A DNA stretch of 64,000 nt from Nonomuraea sp. PA05 (GCF_008086045.1 NZ_VSEY01000049.1:27424-91423); one strand, 5' to 3'; positions 26,792 to 35,790 are shown, numbered from the stretch's first letter. Translations and numbers: made by a program. The notes: generated from the sequence alone by a model not told the origin.

Positions 26792-27178
26792 TCAGCGGGG
26801 GTCGCGGCGCAGCGGGTGGTCGTCCGGGACCTGGACCAGCGCGATGTGGTGGCCGTCGGGGTCGGCGATCCACGCCTCGATCAGCCCCCACGGCTCCTGG
26901 CGGGCCTCGCGCAGCACGGTGACGCCCGCCTCGCGCAGCCGCTTCTCCTCCTGCGCCGCGTCGCGCACCTGCAGCCAGAGCCGCATCCCGGTCGTGGCCG
27001 CCTCCTGCGAGGACCCGGACAGCTCCAGGAACCCCTGCCCCAGGAAGAAGACCACGCCAGGGTGCTCGGGCGGGCCGAACTCGCGGTAGACGGCCAGGCC
27101 GAGGGTCTCCGCGTAGAAACGGCGGCTGCGCGCGGGGTCGCGGGGACGCAACAGCACGCGACTGCTCAGCACCTCCAT
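26792..27178 (-). CDS. VOC-family (glyoxalase/bleomycin-resistance fold) protein
   Basis: 128 residues. MEVLSSRVLLRPRDPARSRR opens a beta-alpha-beta-beta-beta module; the second module ends with EPWGLIEAWIADPDGHHIAL, the usual VOC C-terminal strand pair with its Asp-Pro-Asp-Gly turn. Members bind metals or small aromatic ligands as dioxygenases, lyases or resistance proteins; the role here is unknown. Start ATG 27178 is chosen because the longer frame adds a non-homologous Arg/Gly-rich extension. Confidence 0.82.
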   Translation of the reverse strand: MEVLSSRVLLRPRDPARSRRFYAETLGLAVYREFGPPEHPGVVFFLGQGFLELSGSSQEAATTGMRLWLQVRDAAQEEKRLREAGVTVLREARQEPWGLIEAWIADPDGHHIALVQVPDDHPLRRDPR

Positions 27179-27245
27179 GCCGGACCTGTTCCCCGCGCCG
27201 GGTCGCGGAAGCCCTCGGATCGGGAAAGCCAGGAATCCGGACGAT

Positions 27246-27284
27246 CGGCCGGCCACCGCCACGTGAGGTGACGGTGGCCGGCCG
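27246..27284 (-). terminator. Hairpin downstream of secDF
   Basis: CGGCCGGCCACCG (27246-27258) pairs with CGGTGGCCGGCCG (27272-27284), 13 bp, 13-nt loop, just after the secDF stop on the minus strand. Confidence 0.75.
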
Positions 27285-27293
27285 AGGGCGTGC

Positions 27294-29540
27294 TCACACC
27301 ACCGCTCCCGACCCCCGGGGCTCGCGCGCGGCCCGCCTGGGCTTGGCGGGCTCGGGCGCCGGGCGCCGGTCGAAGCGGCCGAGCCAGATCGCCGCAGGCC
27401 CGGCCACGAAGGCGGACGACAGCGTGCCGGTCACGATCCCCGCCACCAGCGCGATCGCGAAGTCCCGCAGCGAGTCGCCGCCGAACGCCATGAGCGCGAG
27501 CAGGATGAACAGCGCGCCGAGCCCGGTGTTGACGGTGCGCGGCATGGTCTGCAGGATCGCCCCGTTCACCGCCTCGGCGAGCGGCTCACCGCGCCGGGCC
27601 GCCCACAGCTCCCTGACCCGGTCGAACACCACCACCTTGTCGTTCACGGAGTAGCCGACGATGGTCAGCGTCGCCGCCAGGAACACGCCGTCGATCGGCT
27701 TGTTCAGCCAGGCGAACATGCCCGCCACGACGAGCACGTCCACCAGCAGCGCCAGCACGGCGGCGGCGCCGAACGTCCAGCGGAACCTGACGGCGAGGTA
27801 GCCGAGCTGCAGGGCCACGGCCACGCCGAGCGCGACGAGGGCGTTGCGGCGCAGCTCCTCGCCCAGGCTGGGGCCGATGAACTCCTCGCTCCGCTTGGTG
27901 ACCTCGCCCGCCCGCGCCTCCAGGGCCTGTTCGATCCTGGCGACGTCGTCGAGGCCGAGCCGCGCGGCCCGGACGGAGACGCCGTCGTCGCCGGCCTGCA
28001 CCACCGCCGTGGGGAACCCGGCGCGCGCGACCGCCTCCCCCGCGACGTCGGCCGGGATCGGCCTGGAGGTGGCGAACTCGACGAGCCGGCCGCCGGTGAA
28101 CTCGACGCCGAAGTTGAGCCCGCGCAGCGCGAGCCCGGCGACGGCGACCGCCACCAGCCCGCCCGCGACGGCCAGCCACAGCTTCGGGCGGCGCATCAGC
28201 CGCGGATTCCTGCGGGTCAGCCAGGTCCTGACGGAGCCGGCGGTGCCGAGCCCGGACAGGCGCGGCCCGACGCGGCCCATCACGGTCTGGGTGAGCACGC
28301 GGGTGATCAGCATGGCGGAGACGAGCGAGGCCAGCACGCCGACGGCCAGCGTCACCCCGAACCCCTTGACGGGCCCTGACGCCAGCCAGAACAGCAGCCC
28401 GGCGGCGATCAGGGTGGTGACGTTGGAGTCGGCGATCGCGCTCCACGCGTTCCTGAACCCCCGGTCGAGCGCCTTGCGCAGCCCACGGCCCGGCGCCTGC
28501 TGGTACTCCTCCCTGGCCCGCTCGAAGACGAGCACGTTCGCGTCGATGGCCATGCCGATGGCCAGCACGAACCCGGCCAGCCCCGGCAGCGTGAAGGTCG
28601 CGCCCATCGCCACCAGCGCCGCGTACGAGATGAGCCCGTAGCAGAGCAGGGCGGCCACGGACAGCAGCCCGGCCAGCCGGTAGACGGCCACGATGAACGC
28701 GGCGGTCAGGACCAGGCCCGCGATCGCGGCCCTGGCGCTGGCGTCGATGGCCGCCGCGCCGAGCGTCGGGCCGACCGTGCGCTGCTCGACCAGGTCGAGC
28801 GGGACGGGCAGCGCGCCGCCCTTGATGAGCACGGCCAGGTCGCGCGCCTCCTCATGGGTGAAGGAGCCGGTGATCTGGGCGCCGCCGCCCGGGATCCCGG
28901 CACCGCACGCGATCGACGGGTCGAGCGGCGGCGAGGAGATGACCTCCCGGTCGAGCACGATGGCGATGCGGCGGCGGGGGTCGTCCCGAGGCTGGCAGGC
29001 CGCCTCCCCGGTGAGCTGCCGCCAGGCCGCCTCCTCGCGGAACTCGAGGCCCACCCACCAGCCGGGGCCGCGCTGGGGGTCGCTCTGCTCGGCAGCGTCC
29101 CGCACGCCGTCGCCGGTGATGGCGGCGGGGCCGAGCTTGAGCAGCCCGCCGTTCTCGTCGCGTACGGCCGACGAGTCGCCGGGCCCGGCCGCGCCGAGCA
29201 CGGGATGGAACGCGAGCTGCGCGGTACGGCCGATCACCTCGGCGGCCTGGCGCGGGTCGAGCACGCCGGGCAGCTCGACGATGATCCGCCGCTCGCCGGA
29301 GCGGACCAGGGTGGGATCGACGACGCCGAGCGCGTCCGCCCGCTGGCGCAGCACGTCGAGCGCGCGGTCGGTGGCGGCGGCGTCGGCCTGGACGGTGGGC
29401 GAGCTCCTGGACTCGAAGACGAGCTGGGTGCCGCCGCGCAGGTCCAGGCCCAGGCGCGGGGTGCCGGCGAGAGTGACTGCTAAGGAGATGACGATGACGG
29501 CGCACGCCGTCACCGCACGCCAGAACGGCGCACGGAACAT
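27294..29540 (-). CDS. secDF: Fused SecDF protein-export membrane protein
   Basis: 748 residues. SecD and SecF are fused and use the proton gradient to aid Sec-dependent export. The SecD half (1-~430) has LGLDLRGGTQLVFE, a short P1 periplasmic domain, and the six-helix block with LAIGMAIDANVLVFERAREE. The SecF half (~470-748) has LNFGVEFTGG and VGYSVNDKVVVFDRVREL. ATG 29540 follows GGAGG. Most actinobacteria carry separate secD and secF near relA, so this is probably a second, accessory copy. Preceded 34 bp upstream by a small secreted protein gene. Confidence 0.93.
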   Translation of the reverse strand: MFRAPFWRAVTACAVIVISLAVTLAGTPRLGLDLRGGTQLVFESRSSPTVQADAAATDRALDVLRQRADALGVVDPTLVRSGERRIIVELPGVLDPRQAAEVIGRTAQLAFHPVLGAAGPGDSSAVRDENGGLLKLGPAAITGDGVRDAAEQSDPQRGPGWWVGLEFREEAAWRQLTGEAACQPRDDPRRRIAIVLDREVISSPPLDPSIACGAGIPGGGAQITGSFTHEEARDLAVLIKGGALPVPLDLVEQRTVGPTLGAAAIDASARAAIAGLVLTAAFIVAVYRLAGLLSVAALLCYGLISYAALVAMGATFTLPGLAGFVLAIGMAIDANVLVFERAREEYQQAPGRGLRKALDRGFRNAWSAIADSNVTTLIAAGLLFWLASGPVKGFGVTLAVGVLASLVSAMLITRVLTQTVMGRVGPRLSGLGTAGSVRTWLTRRNPRLMRRPKLWLAVAGGLVAVAVAGLALRGLNFGVEFTGGRLVEFATSRPIPADVAGEAVARAGFPTAVVQAGDDGVSVRAARLGLDDVARIEQALEARAGEVTKRSEEFIGPSLGEELRRNALVALGVAVALQLGYLAVRFRWTFGAAAVLALLVDVLVVAGMFAWLNKPIDGVFLAATLTIVGYSVNDKVVVFDRVRELWAARRGEPLAEAVNGAILQTMPRTVNTGLGALFILLALMAFGGDSLRDFAIALVAGIVTGTLSSAFVAGPAAIWLGRFDRRPAPEPAKPRRAAREPRGSGAVV

Positions 29541-29574
29541 GGAAGCCTCCACAGGCTTGAAGGGATGAGGGTCT

Positions 29575-29955
29575 TCAGTGCCCTGTGGAGGGAGGCGCCC
29601 TGGCCGCTGAGGCCCGCGGGCGGCGTGCCGTGGGGACGTCTTGGGACGGCTCGGGGACGACGGCGGCCCACCCCGGGCGCACGCCGGGGAGGCCGGCCGC
29701 GAGCGTGCCGGCCGGGCTTCCCGTCGTGCCGCCCTGGCCGGGCCAGGCACGCAGCTCCGGAGCGGGGTGCGGGAGCTGCCGCGCGCCGGAGTGCTGCTGC
29801 TCGGCCCGCCAGGCGGCGGCGCTGACGGTGGTGATCTGGTGGGTGACCTGCGCGTGCGTGGTGGCGGGCAGGAACCACGACAGGAGGAGGAGCAGGACGG
29901 CGGGCAGCCGGGAGGGCAGGCCCGGAGGCGGCGCGGCGTGCGGCTTCGTGCGCAT
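29575..29955 (-). CDS. Small secreted or membrane protein upstream of secDF
   Basis: 126 residues, unrecognised. A basic N-terminus leads into a hydrophobic segment (LPAVLLLLLSWFLPATTHAQ) with a plausible signal-peptidase site at THAQ. The rest is Ala/Pro/Gly-rich and probably disordered. ATG 29955 has GGAGGAGG upstream and TAGGGT about 26 bp before it, a leadered promoter. The stop lies 34 bp before secDF, so the two likely form one transcript. Confidence 0.6.
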   Translation of the reverse strand: MRTKPHAAPPPGLPSRLPAVLLLLLSWFLPATTHAQVTHQITTVSAAAWRAEQQHSGARQLPHPAPELRAWPGQGGTTGSPAGTLAAGLPGVRPGWAAVVPEPSQDVPTARRPRASAARAPPSTGH

Positions 29956-30005
29956 GTCGCCCCCCTCCTCCGGAACCTCCAACCCTAACGCCCCGTGGCG
30001 GCCGG

Positions 30006-31301
30006 TCAGGTGACGAGTGCGACCAGGCGGGCGATGGACTCCCGTTCCGCCTCGTGAACGGCGGCCACCCGGGCGCTGAGCGCGCCGAACAGCGCCCCCG
30101 TGTCTTCGGCCGCTCCCAGTACGTCGTTGGCGGCGGCACGCGCCACCGCCAGTTCCTTGGCCACCTGGGCCGCCTCCTGCCCGCCGGCGCTGCCGTCCGC
30201 CATGACGCTCTCCTTGAGAGCGGCGGTCAGCTCGCGCACCCTGCCCAGCTCCGGCACGTCCGAGGGCAGCGCCGTCTCGGCCAGGTCGTGCCACAGCCCG
30301 TGGATCTCCCTGAACCGCCCGGCCAGCACCGCCAGCGCGGGCCGGTCGAGCAGGGCGGCGGCCTCGTCGAGCCCGTCGGCGAACAGGTCGCGCAGGTTCC
30401 CGCCGTCCACGCCCACCGGCTCGGCCCCCTCCCAGACGGACAGGAGGGCGTCCGCCAGCCCGCGCCGGTCGGCGAACACCTTCGGCCACGCCTTCGCGTT
30501 GCGGGTGTCGACCAGCAGCCGCGCCCACTTGCGCCAGGCGGGCAGCGAGAAGGAGTCGGAGGCGGCCGACAGGTGGGCGGCGCAGTCACGCAGCCCGTCG
30601 AGCGCCGCGGCGGCCAGCGTCGCCTCGTCCGGCTTGGCGTCGCCGAGCGCGTGCAGCACGTTGCGGTACGAGCCCACCCTGGCCCGCGCGGCGTCGAACC
30701 TCTCCCGGGGGACGCGGATCGGCGCGCGGCCACGGTCGTCGACGAGCACCGCGTCCCCTTCGCGCCGGTAGGCGACCACCGGGTGGCCGCCGTGCCCGTC
30801 CATCACGGCGCGCAGGTGCCAGTAGCCCGCGTGGTAGCGGTCGGGCAGGACCACGCACGGCCGCCCCGCCTCCAGCTCCGCCGCCAGCCGGTCGCTCGCG
30901 GCGCGCGTCCCCGACGTGCGGTGCTCCTCGTACGGTACCCCGAGCCGCCCGAGCGTCTTGGCCATCCACCGGTCGTGGTACTGCCACTGGTTGCGGAACC
31001 CGAGGACCACGCAACGGGACCCGTCGTGCTGGAACTCCCACAGGATGTATCCGGCGCCGATGCCGCCGCCCGCCAGGAACACCAGCGGCTCGCCGACGTC
31101 CACGCCCTGGTTGGCGAGGATGGCGGCGATGGCGGCGCTGGACGGGTGCCGCCCGCCGGTGAAGCGCCAGCCGCCGTCCGCCGCCTGCCCGTCCCGCGCG
31201 GCGGCGGGGCCGACGACATGGTGGCGGGCCGCGGTGTAGCTCTCGCCCGTCTTGGCCATGCGCGCCCTGACGCGGGCCTTGAGCTGCTTCTTGCTGGTCA
31301 T
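30006..31301 (-). CDS. BtrH_N/DUF4872 protein lacking the catalytic Cys
   Basis: 431 residues. After a basic N-terminus (KKQLKARVRARMAKTGESYT), residues ~45-200 match the BtrH N-terminal domain: GRHPSSAAIAAILANQGVDV, EPLVFLAGGGIGAGYILWEF and VVAYRREGDAVLVDDRGRAP. The C-terminal ~200 residues are helical (DUF4872-type). BtrH is the butirosin acyltransferase with a papain/C39-like fold whose active Cys follows the early His; here the motif reads RHPSS, with Pro at the expected Cys position. Either a non-catalytic homologue or one using another residue. No biosynthetic cluster surrounds it. Confidence 0.75.
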   Translation of the reverse strand: MTSKKQLKARVRARMAKTGESYTAARHHVVGPAAARDGQAADGGWRFTGGRHPSSAAIAAILANQGVDVGEPLVFLAGGGIGAGYILWEFQHDGSRCVVLGFRNQWQYHDRWMAKTLGRLGVPYEEHRTSGTRAASDRLAAELEAGRPCVVLPDRYHAGYWHLRAVMDGHGGHPVVAYRREGDAVLVDDRGRAPIRVPRERFDAARARVGSYRNVLHALGDAKPDEATLAAAALDGLRDCAAHLSAASDSFSLPAWRKWARLLVDTRNAKAWPKVFADRRGLADALLSVWEGAEPVGVDGGNLRDLFADGLDEAAALLDRPALAVLAGRFREIHGLWHDLAETALPSDVPELGRVRELTAALKESVMADGSAGGQEAAQVAKELAVARAAANDVLGAAEDTGALFGALSARVAAVHEAERESIARLVALVT

Positions 31302-31523
31302 GTACGGCTCTTCCCGCGGCCTTCGCCACCGGCCCGGCCCACGCCCGCGGCCCGTGGCGGCCGCGAAGGGATCGCCGGCCGTTCGACTGCGGGCTCCCGA
31401 GGCGCGTGGGGTCCCCTTTGCCTCCGCGTGCGGCGGGCCGCGTGGGGACCCGCTCTGGAGGTTCGGCGGGAGAGTGCCGCCGGTGCAGCGGATGCTAGTA
31501 CACCGGCGCCCCGTACGGAATCC

Positions 31524-32063
31524 CTACGCCTTGAGCCCGTAGGTGAGCACGATGATGCCCGACTTGAAGCGGGTCGTCTCCAGCAGGTCGAAGTGGGTGA
31601 GGTCGAGGCCGTCGAGCAGCCGGACGCCGCCGCCCGCGACGACGGGGAACATCCACAGGTGCAGCTCGTCGATCAGCTTGTTCTCGATCAGGGTGCGGTC
31701 GAGCGCACCGGTGCCGTACTTGAGGATGCTCTGCCCCTCCTGCTGCTTCAGCGCGGCGACGGCGGCGGCCACGTCGCCCTCGATCAGGTTGCCGTTCCAC
31801 GCGGTGGCCTCCTTGAGCGTGGTGGAGGCCACGTACTTGGGCAGGCCGTTGATCCGGTCGGTGTACTCGTCGCCGGAGCGGCCGGCCCACGCCCCGGCGA
31901 AGCCCTCGTACGTCTCGCGGCCCAGCAGCAGCGCGTCCGCGCCGAACAGCAGCTTCGCGGAGTAGCCGTTGTGCTCCTCGTCCCAGTACGGCTGGCCCCA
32001 CACGTGCGGGTCGCTGATGACGCCGTCCAGCGTGACGAAGGTCGATTCGACAAGCTTCCTCAT
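31524..32063 (-). CDS. Dihydrofolate reductase-family (RibD C-terminal) protein
   Basis: 179 residues. MRKLVESTFVTLDGVISDPH opens a Rossmann-like DHFR/RibD fold; LLFGADALLLGRETYEGFAG and the C-terminal LIENKLIDELHLWMFPVVAG with GGGVRLLDG are characteristic of the widespread actinobacterial RibD_C group. These are stand-alone NADPH-dependent reductases of mostly unknown substrate, not folate DHFR. No operon partner is evident. Confidence 0.88.
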   Translation of the reverse strand: MRKLVESTFVTLDGVISDPHVWGQPYWDEEHNGYSAKLLFGADALLLGRETYEGFAGAWAGRSGDEYTDRINGLPKYVASTTLKEATAWNGNLIEGDVAAAVAALKQQEGQSILKYGTGALDRTLIENKLIDELHLWMFPVVAGGGVRLLDGLDLTHFDLLETTRFKSGIIVLTYGLKA

Positions 32064-32130
32064 CGGGTGCTCCTCAGGTCGTTTCTTGTTGCCGATGAGT
32101 AAAGCGTGGCAGAAGCCGCTTACGGTTTTC

Positions 32131-32856
32131 TTACGGCCGTTCGGCGAGGAACACGAACTCCATGCCGGGCCGGTCGGGCGCGTCCCTGACCTCGCGCAGC
32201 ACGTAGCCGCTCGCGGCGAGGTCCGCCTCGACCTCCTCGCGCTCGCGGAAGCGCAGCGTGGAGTGCGAGGTCAGCGCCTCCCCGTCGGAGGCGAAAACGA
32301 CGGTGGTGCGGAAGGTCACCAGCGGCCCGCTGACGTCGAGCAGGTCGTGCCACTGCTCGACCCTGCCGACGCCGGGGATCTCGACCGCCTGATAGGTCTC
32401 CTGCCGGTTCCAGCCGAGCCAGGCCCGCCTGGCCGGGTCGCGGGTCTCGAACACCAGGTGCCCGCCGGGGCGCAGCGCCGCGTGCACGGCGTCCAGCGTG
32501 GCCCGCCAGCTCTCCGGCTCGACGACGGCCTGGGCGGCGTTGCCCGTGATGGTGGCGAGGTCGGCCCGCAGCGGCGGCACGTCCGTGGCGTAGCCGTGGA
32601 TCCAGTGCACGCGCTCGCCGCCCGGCTTGGCCCTGGCCACGTCGAGTGAGGCCGCTGCCGGGTCGACGCCCGTCACCTCGATGCCGCGGGCGGACAGCAG
32701 CAGCGCGAGCGTGCCCGTGCCGCAGCCGACGTCGAGCACCCGGCGCGCACCCAGCTCCCCGGCGATGGCGGCGTAGGCGTCCAGGTCGCTTCGGTCGGGG
32801 TCGAGCGGGTCGTAGACGCCGGCCAGACGGGCGTGCTCGAAGATCGCGTCAGCCAT
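32131..32856 (-). CDS. Class I SAM-dependent methyltransferase
   Basis: 241 residues. SAM motif I is RRVLDVGCGTGTLALLL, motif II acidic end TGVDPAAASLDVARAK, and motif III/IV around DLATITGNAAQAVV. The N-terminus FEHARLAGVYDPLDPDRSDL is typical of the small-molecule methyltransferase type 11/25 group. ATG 32856 is fixed by the leaderless box TATCGT 7 nt upstream. Divergent from the GNAT gene. The substrate is unknown. Confidence 0.88.
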   Translation of the reverse strand: MADAIFEHARLAGVYDPLDPDRSDLDAYAAIAGELGARRVLDVGCGTGTLALLLSARGIEVTGVDPAAASLDVARAKPGGERVHWIHGYATDVPPLRADLATITGNAAQAVVEPESWRATLDAVHAALRPGGHLVFETRDPARRAWLGWNRQETYQAVEIPGVGRVEQWHDLLDVSGPLVTFRTTVVFASDGEALTSHSTLRFREREEVEADLAASGYVLREVRDAPDRPGMEFVFLAERP

Positions 32857-32863
32857 GGGGGTC

Positions 32864-32869
32864 ACGATA
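32864..32869 (-). promoter_or_regulatory. Probable leaderless -10 box of the methyltransferase gene
   Basis: TATCGT on the minus strand ends 7 nt before ATG 32856. Confidence 0.5.
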
Positions 32870-32913
32870 AGTGGCACGGCGGAGGCGGCGCGACCGGATA
32901 TCCTCCTTCGATC

Positions 32914-32970
32914 ATGAGCTGCACGATGACCGACACTCCATGCCACGTCACGCCTGGCGCCGCCCGATGA
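32914..32970 (+). CDS. 18-residue leader peptide coupled to the GNAT gene
   Basis: ATG 32914 encodes MSCTMTDTPCHVTPGAAR and stops at TGA 32968-32970, overlapping the ATG of the acetyltransferase (ATGA). TATCCT (32899-32904) lies 9 nt upstream. The peptide has two Cys and four Thr. It may be a translated leader that couples or attenuates the downstream gene; coding status is inferred from position only. Confidence 0.35.
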   Translation: MSCTMTDTPCHVTPGAAR

Positions 32971-33749
32971 GCGCCGCGGTGCACGCCTACCTCAGGGCGA
33001 CGGCCGAGCCGGGCGCGCGGCGGGCCGGGCCGTTCCTGATCCGGTTCGACGAGCACGACGACGCGCCGCCGTTCAACTACGCCGTTCCTGACGACGGCCT
33101 CTCGCCCACGGCGGACGAGGTCGCCGCGCTGGTGGCGGCGTTCAGGGAACGTTCCCGCGTGCCGCGGCTGGAGTACGTGCCGCAGATCTCGCCCGGTGTC
33201 GAGGCCGCGCTGCTGGCCGCCGGGTTCGTGGCCGAGGGGCGTTACCCGCTGCTGGTGTGCCCGCCCGATTCGGTGGTGGACGCGCCCGTCTCCTCGCGGA
33301 TGGAGGTGCGGCTGGTGAGTGACGACGCGGCGCTGTGGGAGGTGGCGCGGGTCATGAACGAGGCGTTCGGGGCGCCGGAGGCGAGCGAGCACGACGTGGC
33401 GCGGCTGCGGCGCGTCCTCGACGGCGGGGGGCTGGTGGCCGCCGCCGTGCTGGAGGGGGAGACGGACGGCGAGGCAGTGGGCGGCGAGGTAGTCGCAGGC
33501 AAGGTAGTGGGCGGTGGGCAGCTCGGCCGGCCGCACGAGGGGGTCGCCGAGGTGGCGGGCATCGCGGTGCTGCCGCCGTACCGGCGGCGCGGCATCGCGG
33601 GCGCGGTCACCGCGCTGCTCACCCGGGAGGCGGCCGGGGCCGGGGTCGGCGTGCCGTTCCTCACGCCGGGCGACGACGCGGCGGCCCGCGTGTACGCCCG
33701 CGTCGGCTACCAGCGGGCGGGCGAGGTCCTGCACATCTCACTCCCCTGA
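32967..33749 (+). CDS. GNAT-family N-acetyltransferase
   Basis: 260 residues. Motif A for acetyl-CoA binding is VAGIAVLPPYRRRGIAGAVT, followed by the motif B region ending ARVYARVGYQRAGEVLHI. The N-terminal half is a degenerate, GNAT-like extension. A low-complexity Gly/Val insert (EAVGGEVVAGKVVGGGQ) comes from ~18-bp degenerate DNA repeats. ATG 32967 is chosen because it overlaps the leader-peptide stop; ATG 32940 is an alternative. The substrate is unknown. Confidence 0.82.
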   Translation: MSAAVHAYLRATAEPGARRAGPFLIRFDEHDDAPPFNYAVPDDGLSPTADEVAALVAAFRERSRVPRLEYVPQISPGVEAALLAAGFVAEGRYPLLVCPPDSVVDAPVSSRMEVRLVSDDAALWEVARVMNEAFGAPEASEHDVARLRRVLDGGGLVAAAVLEGETDGEAVGGEVVAGKVVGGGQLGRPHEGVAEVAGIAVLPPYRRRGIAGAVTALLTREAAGAGVGVPFLTPGDDAAARVYARVGYQRAGEVLHISLP

Positions 33750-33762
33750 CCGGCTCACGCCG

Positions 33763-34467
33763 CTAACCGGCGGCGTCCCCCGGCCCGGAGCCGTTCGCGG
33801 AGGCGTGCCTGGACACCCAGACCGCGAGCTGGGTGCGGTCGCGCAGCCCGAGCTTGCGCAGGCAGCTGGAGATGTGGTTCTTGGCCGTGCCCTCCGTGAT
33901 GTGCAGGCCGCGCGCGATCTCGCGGTTGGACGCCCCCGCGCCGATGAGCAGCGCGATCTCGTACTCGCGGTCCGACAGTCCGCCGGGCGGCTCCCGGGGC
34001 GGCGTCACGGGCAGCTGGGCGGGCAGCTGGGCGGGCGCGGCGCGCAGCAGGGCGACGAGCCGTTCGCTGGCGGCGCCGCCCAGCACGGTCTCGCCGCGCG
34101 CGGCCCGCCGGATGGCCGCGACCAGCTCGTCCGGCGGGATGTCCTTCAGCAGGTAGCCCTTGGCGCCGGCGCGCAGCCCGCCGAAGATGTAGTCGTCGTC
34201 GTCGAACGTGGTCAGGATGACCGGCGCGACCTCGGGGAACCGCGCGCGCAGCCGGGCCACCAGCTCGACGCCGTCCATGCCGGGCATGCGGGCGTCCACG
34301 AGCGCCACCTGGGGCCGCCCGCCGTCCACGGTGCTCGCCAGCCAGGTCAGCGCCTCCTCACCGCCGGCGGCGCTGACGGCGATCTCGATGCCTGGCTCGA
34401 TCTCCAGCAGCTTGCGCAGGCCCTCGCGCATCAGGATCTGGTCGTCCACCAGCATGACCCGGATCAC
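33763..34467 (-). CDS. NarL-family response regulator
   Basis: 234 residues. Receiver domain 1-120 with phospho-acceptor Asp58 (VALVDARMPGMDG), acidic pocket VDDQ and the conserved Lys in YLLKDIPP. LuxR-type helix-turn-helix at the C-terminus (LSDREYEIALLIGAGASNRE, HITEGTAKNHISSCLRKLGL). A linker repeat PAQLPAQLP reflects a small DNA duplication. GTG 34467 is chosen because AGGAGG lies five bases upstream. Partner of the histidine kinase directly upstream. Confidence 0.92.
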   Translation of the reverse strand: MIRVMLVDDQILMREGLRKLLEIEPGIEIAVSAAGGEEALTWLASTVDGGRPQVALVDARMPGMDGVELVARLRARFPEVAPVILTTFDDDDYIFGGLRAGAKGYLLKDIPPDELVAAIRRAARGETVLGGAASERLVALLRAAPAQLPAQLPVTPPREPPGGLSDREYEIALLIGAGASNREIARGLHITEGTAKNHISSCLRKLGLRDRTQLAVWVSRHASANGSGPGDAAG

Positions 34468-34511
34468 CGCTGCCTCCTGGGTCATCTCACCGTCCATCAC
34501 ACCGGCCCCCA

Positions 34512-35744
34512 TCACACCGGCACCGTCGCGCGCAGGGTGAAGCCGCGCCCTGAGCCGGCGCTCACGTCCAGCTCGCCGCCGACGCCGCGCAGGCGTTCGC
34601 GCAGGCCGTGCAGGCCGAAGCCGTTCGACGTGGCCTCCGGCCGCGCGCCGGAGCCGTCGTCGGAGACCGTCACCTCGACGCGTTCGTCCGTGCAGTCGAG
34701 CGCGACCTGGACGTGCCGCGCGCCCGAGTGGCGCAGGGCGTTGGTGAGCCCCTCCTGGACGACCCGGTAGCAGACCAGCTCGCGGCCCTCGTCCACGTCG
34801 GGCCAGGCGCCGTGGAGGGTGAAGGCGACGCCGGTGCCCGCCGAGCCGAACGACTCGGCCAAGGCCCGCAGGGCGTCGGGCCCGGTGCGGCCGTCCATGC
34901 GCAGGGGTTTGAGCGCGCGCACCCAGCGGCGGGTGTCGGTCAGCGCCTCCAGGGTGAGCGCCTGGGCCTGGCGGACCTCCTCCCAGGCGTCGTCGGGGCG
35001 GGCGGTGCGGTACCGCTGGGCGTTCTGCAGGCCGACGTTGATGACGGTCAGGTAGTGGCCGACGGAGTCGTGCATGTCGCGGGCCATCCGGGCGCGTTCC
35101 TCGGCGACGGCCAGCTCGCGGGAGCGGGCCGCGTACTTGGCCAGCTCGGCGTGGGCCTTCTCGAGGTCGGCGAGCAGGCGGCGGGTCTCCTCGGCGCGCG
35201 AGCTGTACTGCAGCAGCGCGGTGACCAGGACCAGCAGCACGAGGCACAGGCTGGTGGTGAGCACGCCGTTGACGACGGCGCCGAGCACGTCCTGGGCGGG
35301 ATTGAGCAGGCCGGTGACGAAGCCGAGCGCCCCGGTGACGGCGGAGTAGCAGAGGGCGCCGCGCACCCCGAGCACGACCCGCGCGTTAGCCACGGCGATG
35401 CCGACCATCAGCAGGCCCGCGAGCCCTCCCCCGGTGGCGACCAGCAGCGTCATGGCCAGGAACGTCACGCTCGCCGCCTTGCGCCGCGCGGGCGCGCCAC
35501 GCTGCCAGGGCAGCAGCGGCCACAGGACGATCACCGGCAGCAGGGCCGCGCCCGCCGCGTAGAAGAGCACCTCCAGCAGCGGCCATCGCGCCGCCACGAC
35601 GTCGAGCGAGCGGAGGGCGAAGACGAAGTTGACGGCGAGCAGCCCGGCGGAGCCCCAGAAGAACACGCTGAACACGAGGGGCGGCCGGTCGTCGGTGAAC
35701 CGCACCCAGCCGTCCAGGTCCCGGATCGATCGTGCCTGGCGCAT
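34512..35744 (-). CDS. Sensor histidine kinase (HisKA_3, NarX/DesK type)
   Basis: 410 residues. About five or six transmembrane helices occupy residues 25-180 with no large extracellular loop, so the signal is probably sensed in or at the membrane. A coiled-coil linker leads to the phospho-acceptor His225 (ARMARDMHDSVGHYL). The HATPase has VVQEGLTNALRHSGA (N box) and DDGSG / GFGLHGLRERL. ATG 35744 is set by TATGCT 7 nt upstream. Co-transcribed with the NarL regulator; a divergent membrane protein gene shares the intergenic region. Confidence 0.92.
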   Translation of the reverse strand: MRQARSIRDLDGWVRFTDDRPPLVFSVFFWGSAGLLAVNFVFALRSLDVVAARWPLLEVLFYAAGAALLPVIVLWPLLPWQRGAPARRKAASVTFLAMTLLVATGGGLAGLLMVGIAVANARVVLGVRGALCYSAVTGALGFVTGLLNPAQDVLGAVVNGVLTTSLCLVLLVLVTALLQYSSRAEETRRLLADLEKAHAELAKYAARSRELAVAEERARMARDMHDSVGHYLTVINVGLQNAQRYRTARPDDAWEEVRQAQALTLEALTDTRRWVRALKPLRMDGRTGPDALRALAESFGSAGTGVAFTLHGAWPDVDEGRELVCYRVVQEGLTNALRHSGARHVQVALDCTDERVEVTVSDDGSGARPEATSNGFGLHGLRERLRGVGGELDVSAGSGRGFTLRATVPV

Positions 35745-35751
35745 ATGTCGG

Positions 35752-35757
35752 AGCATA
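35752..35757 (-). promoter_or_regulatory. Probable leaderless -10 box of the histidine kinase gene
   Basis: TATGCT on the minus strand ends 7 nt before ATG 35744. Confidence 0.5.
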
Positions 35758-35790
35758 ACCAGCCGTCTGCGCGCGGGGCAGCGTGCCGAT

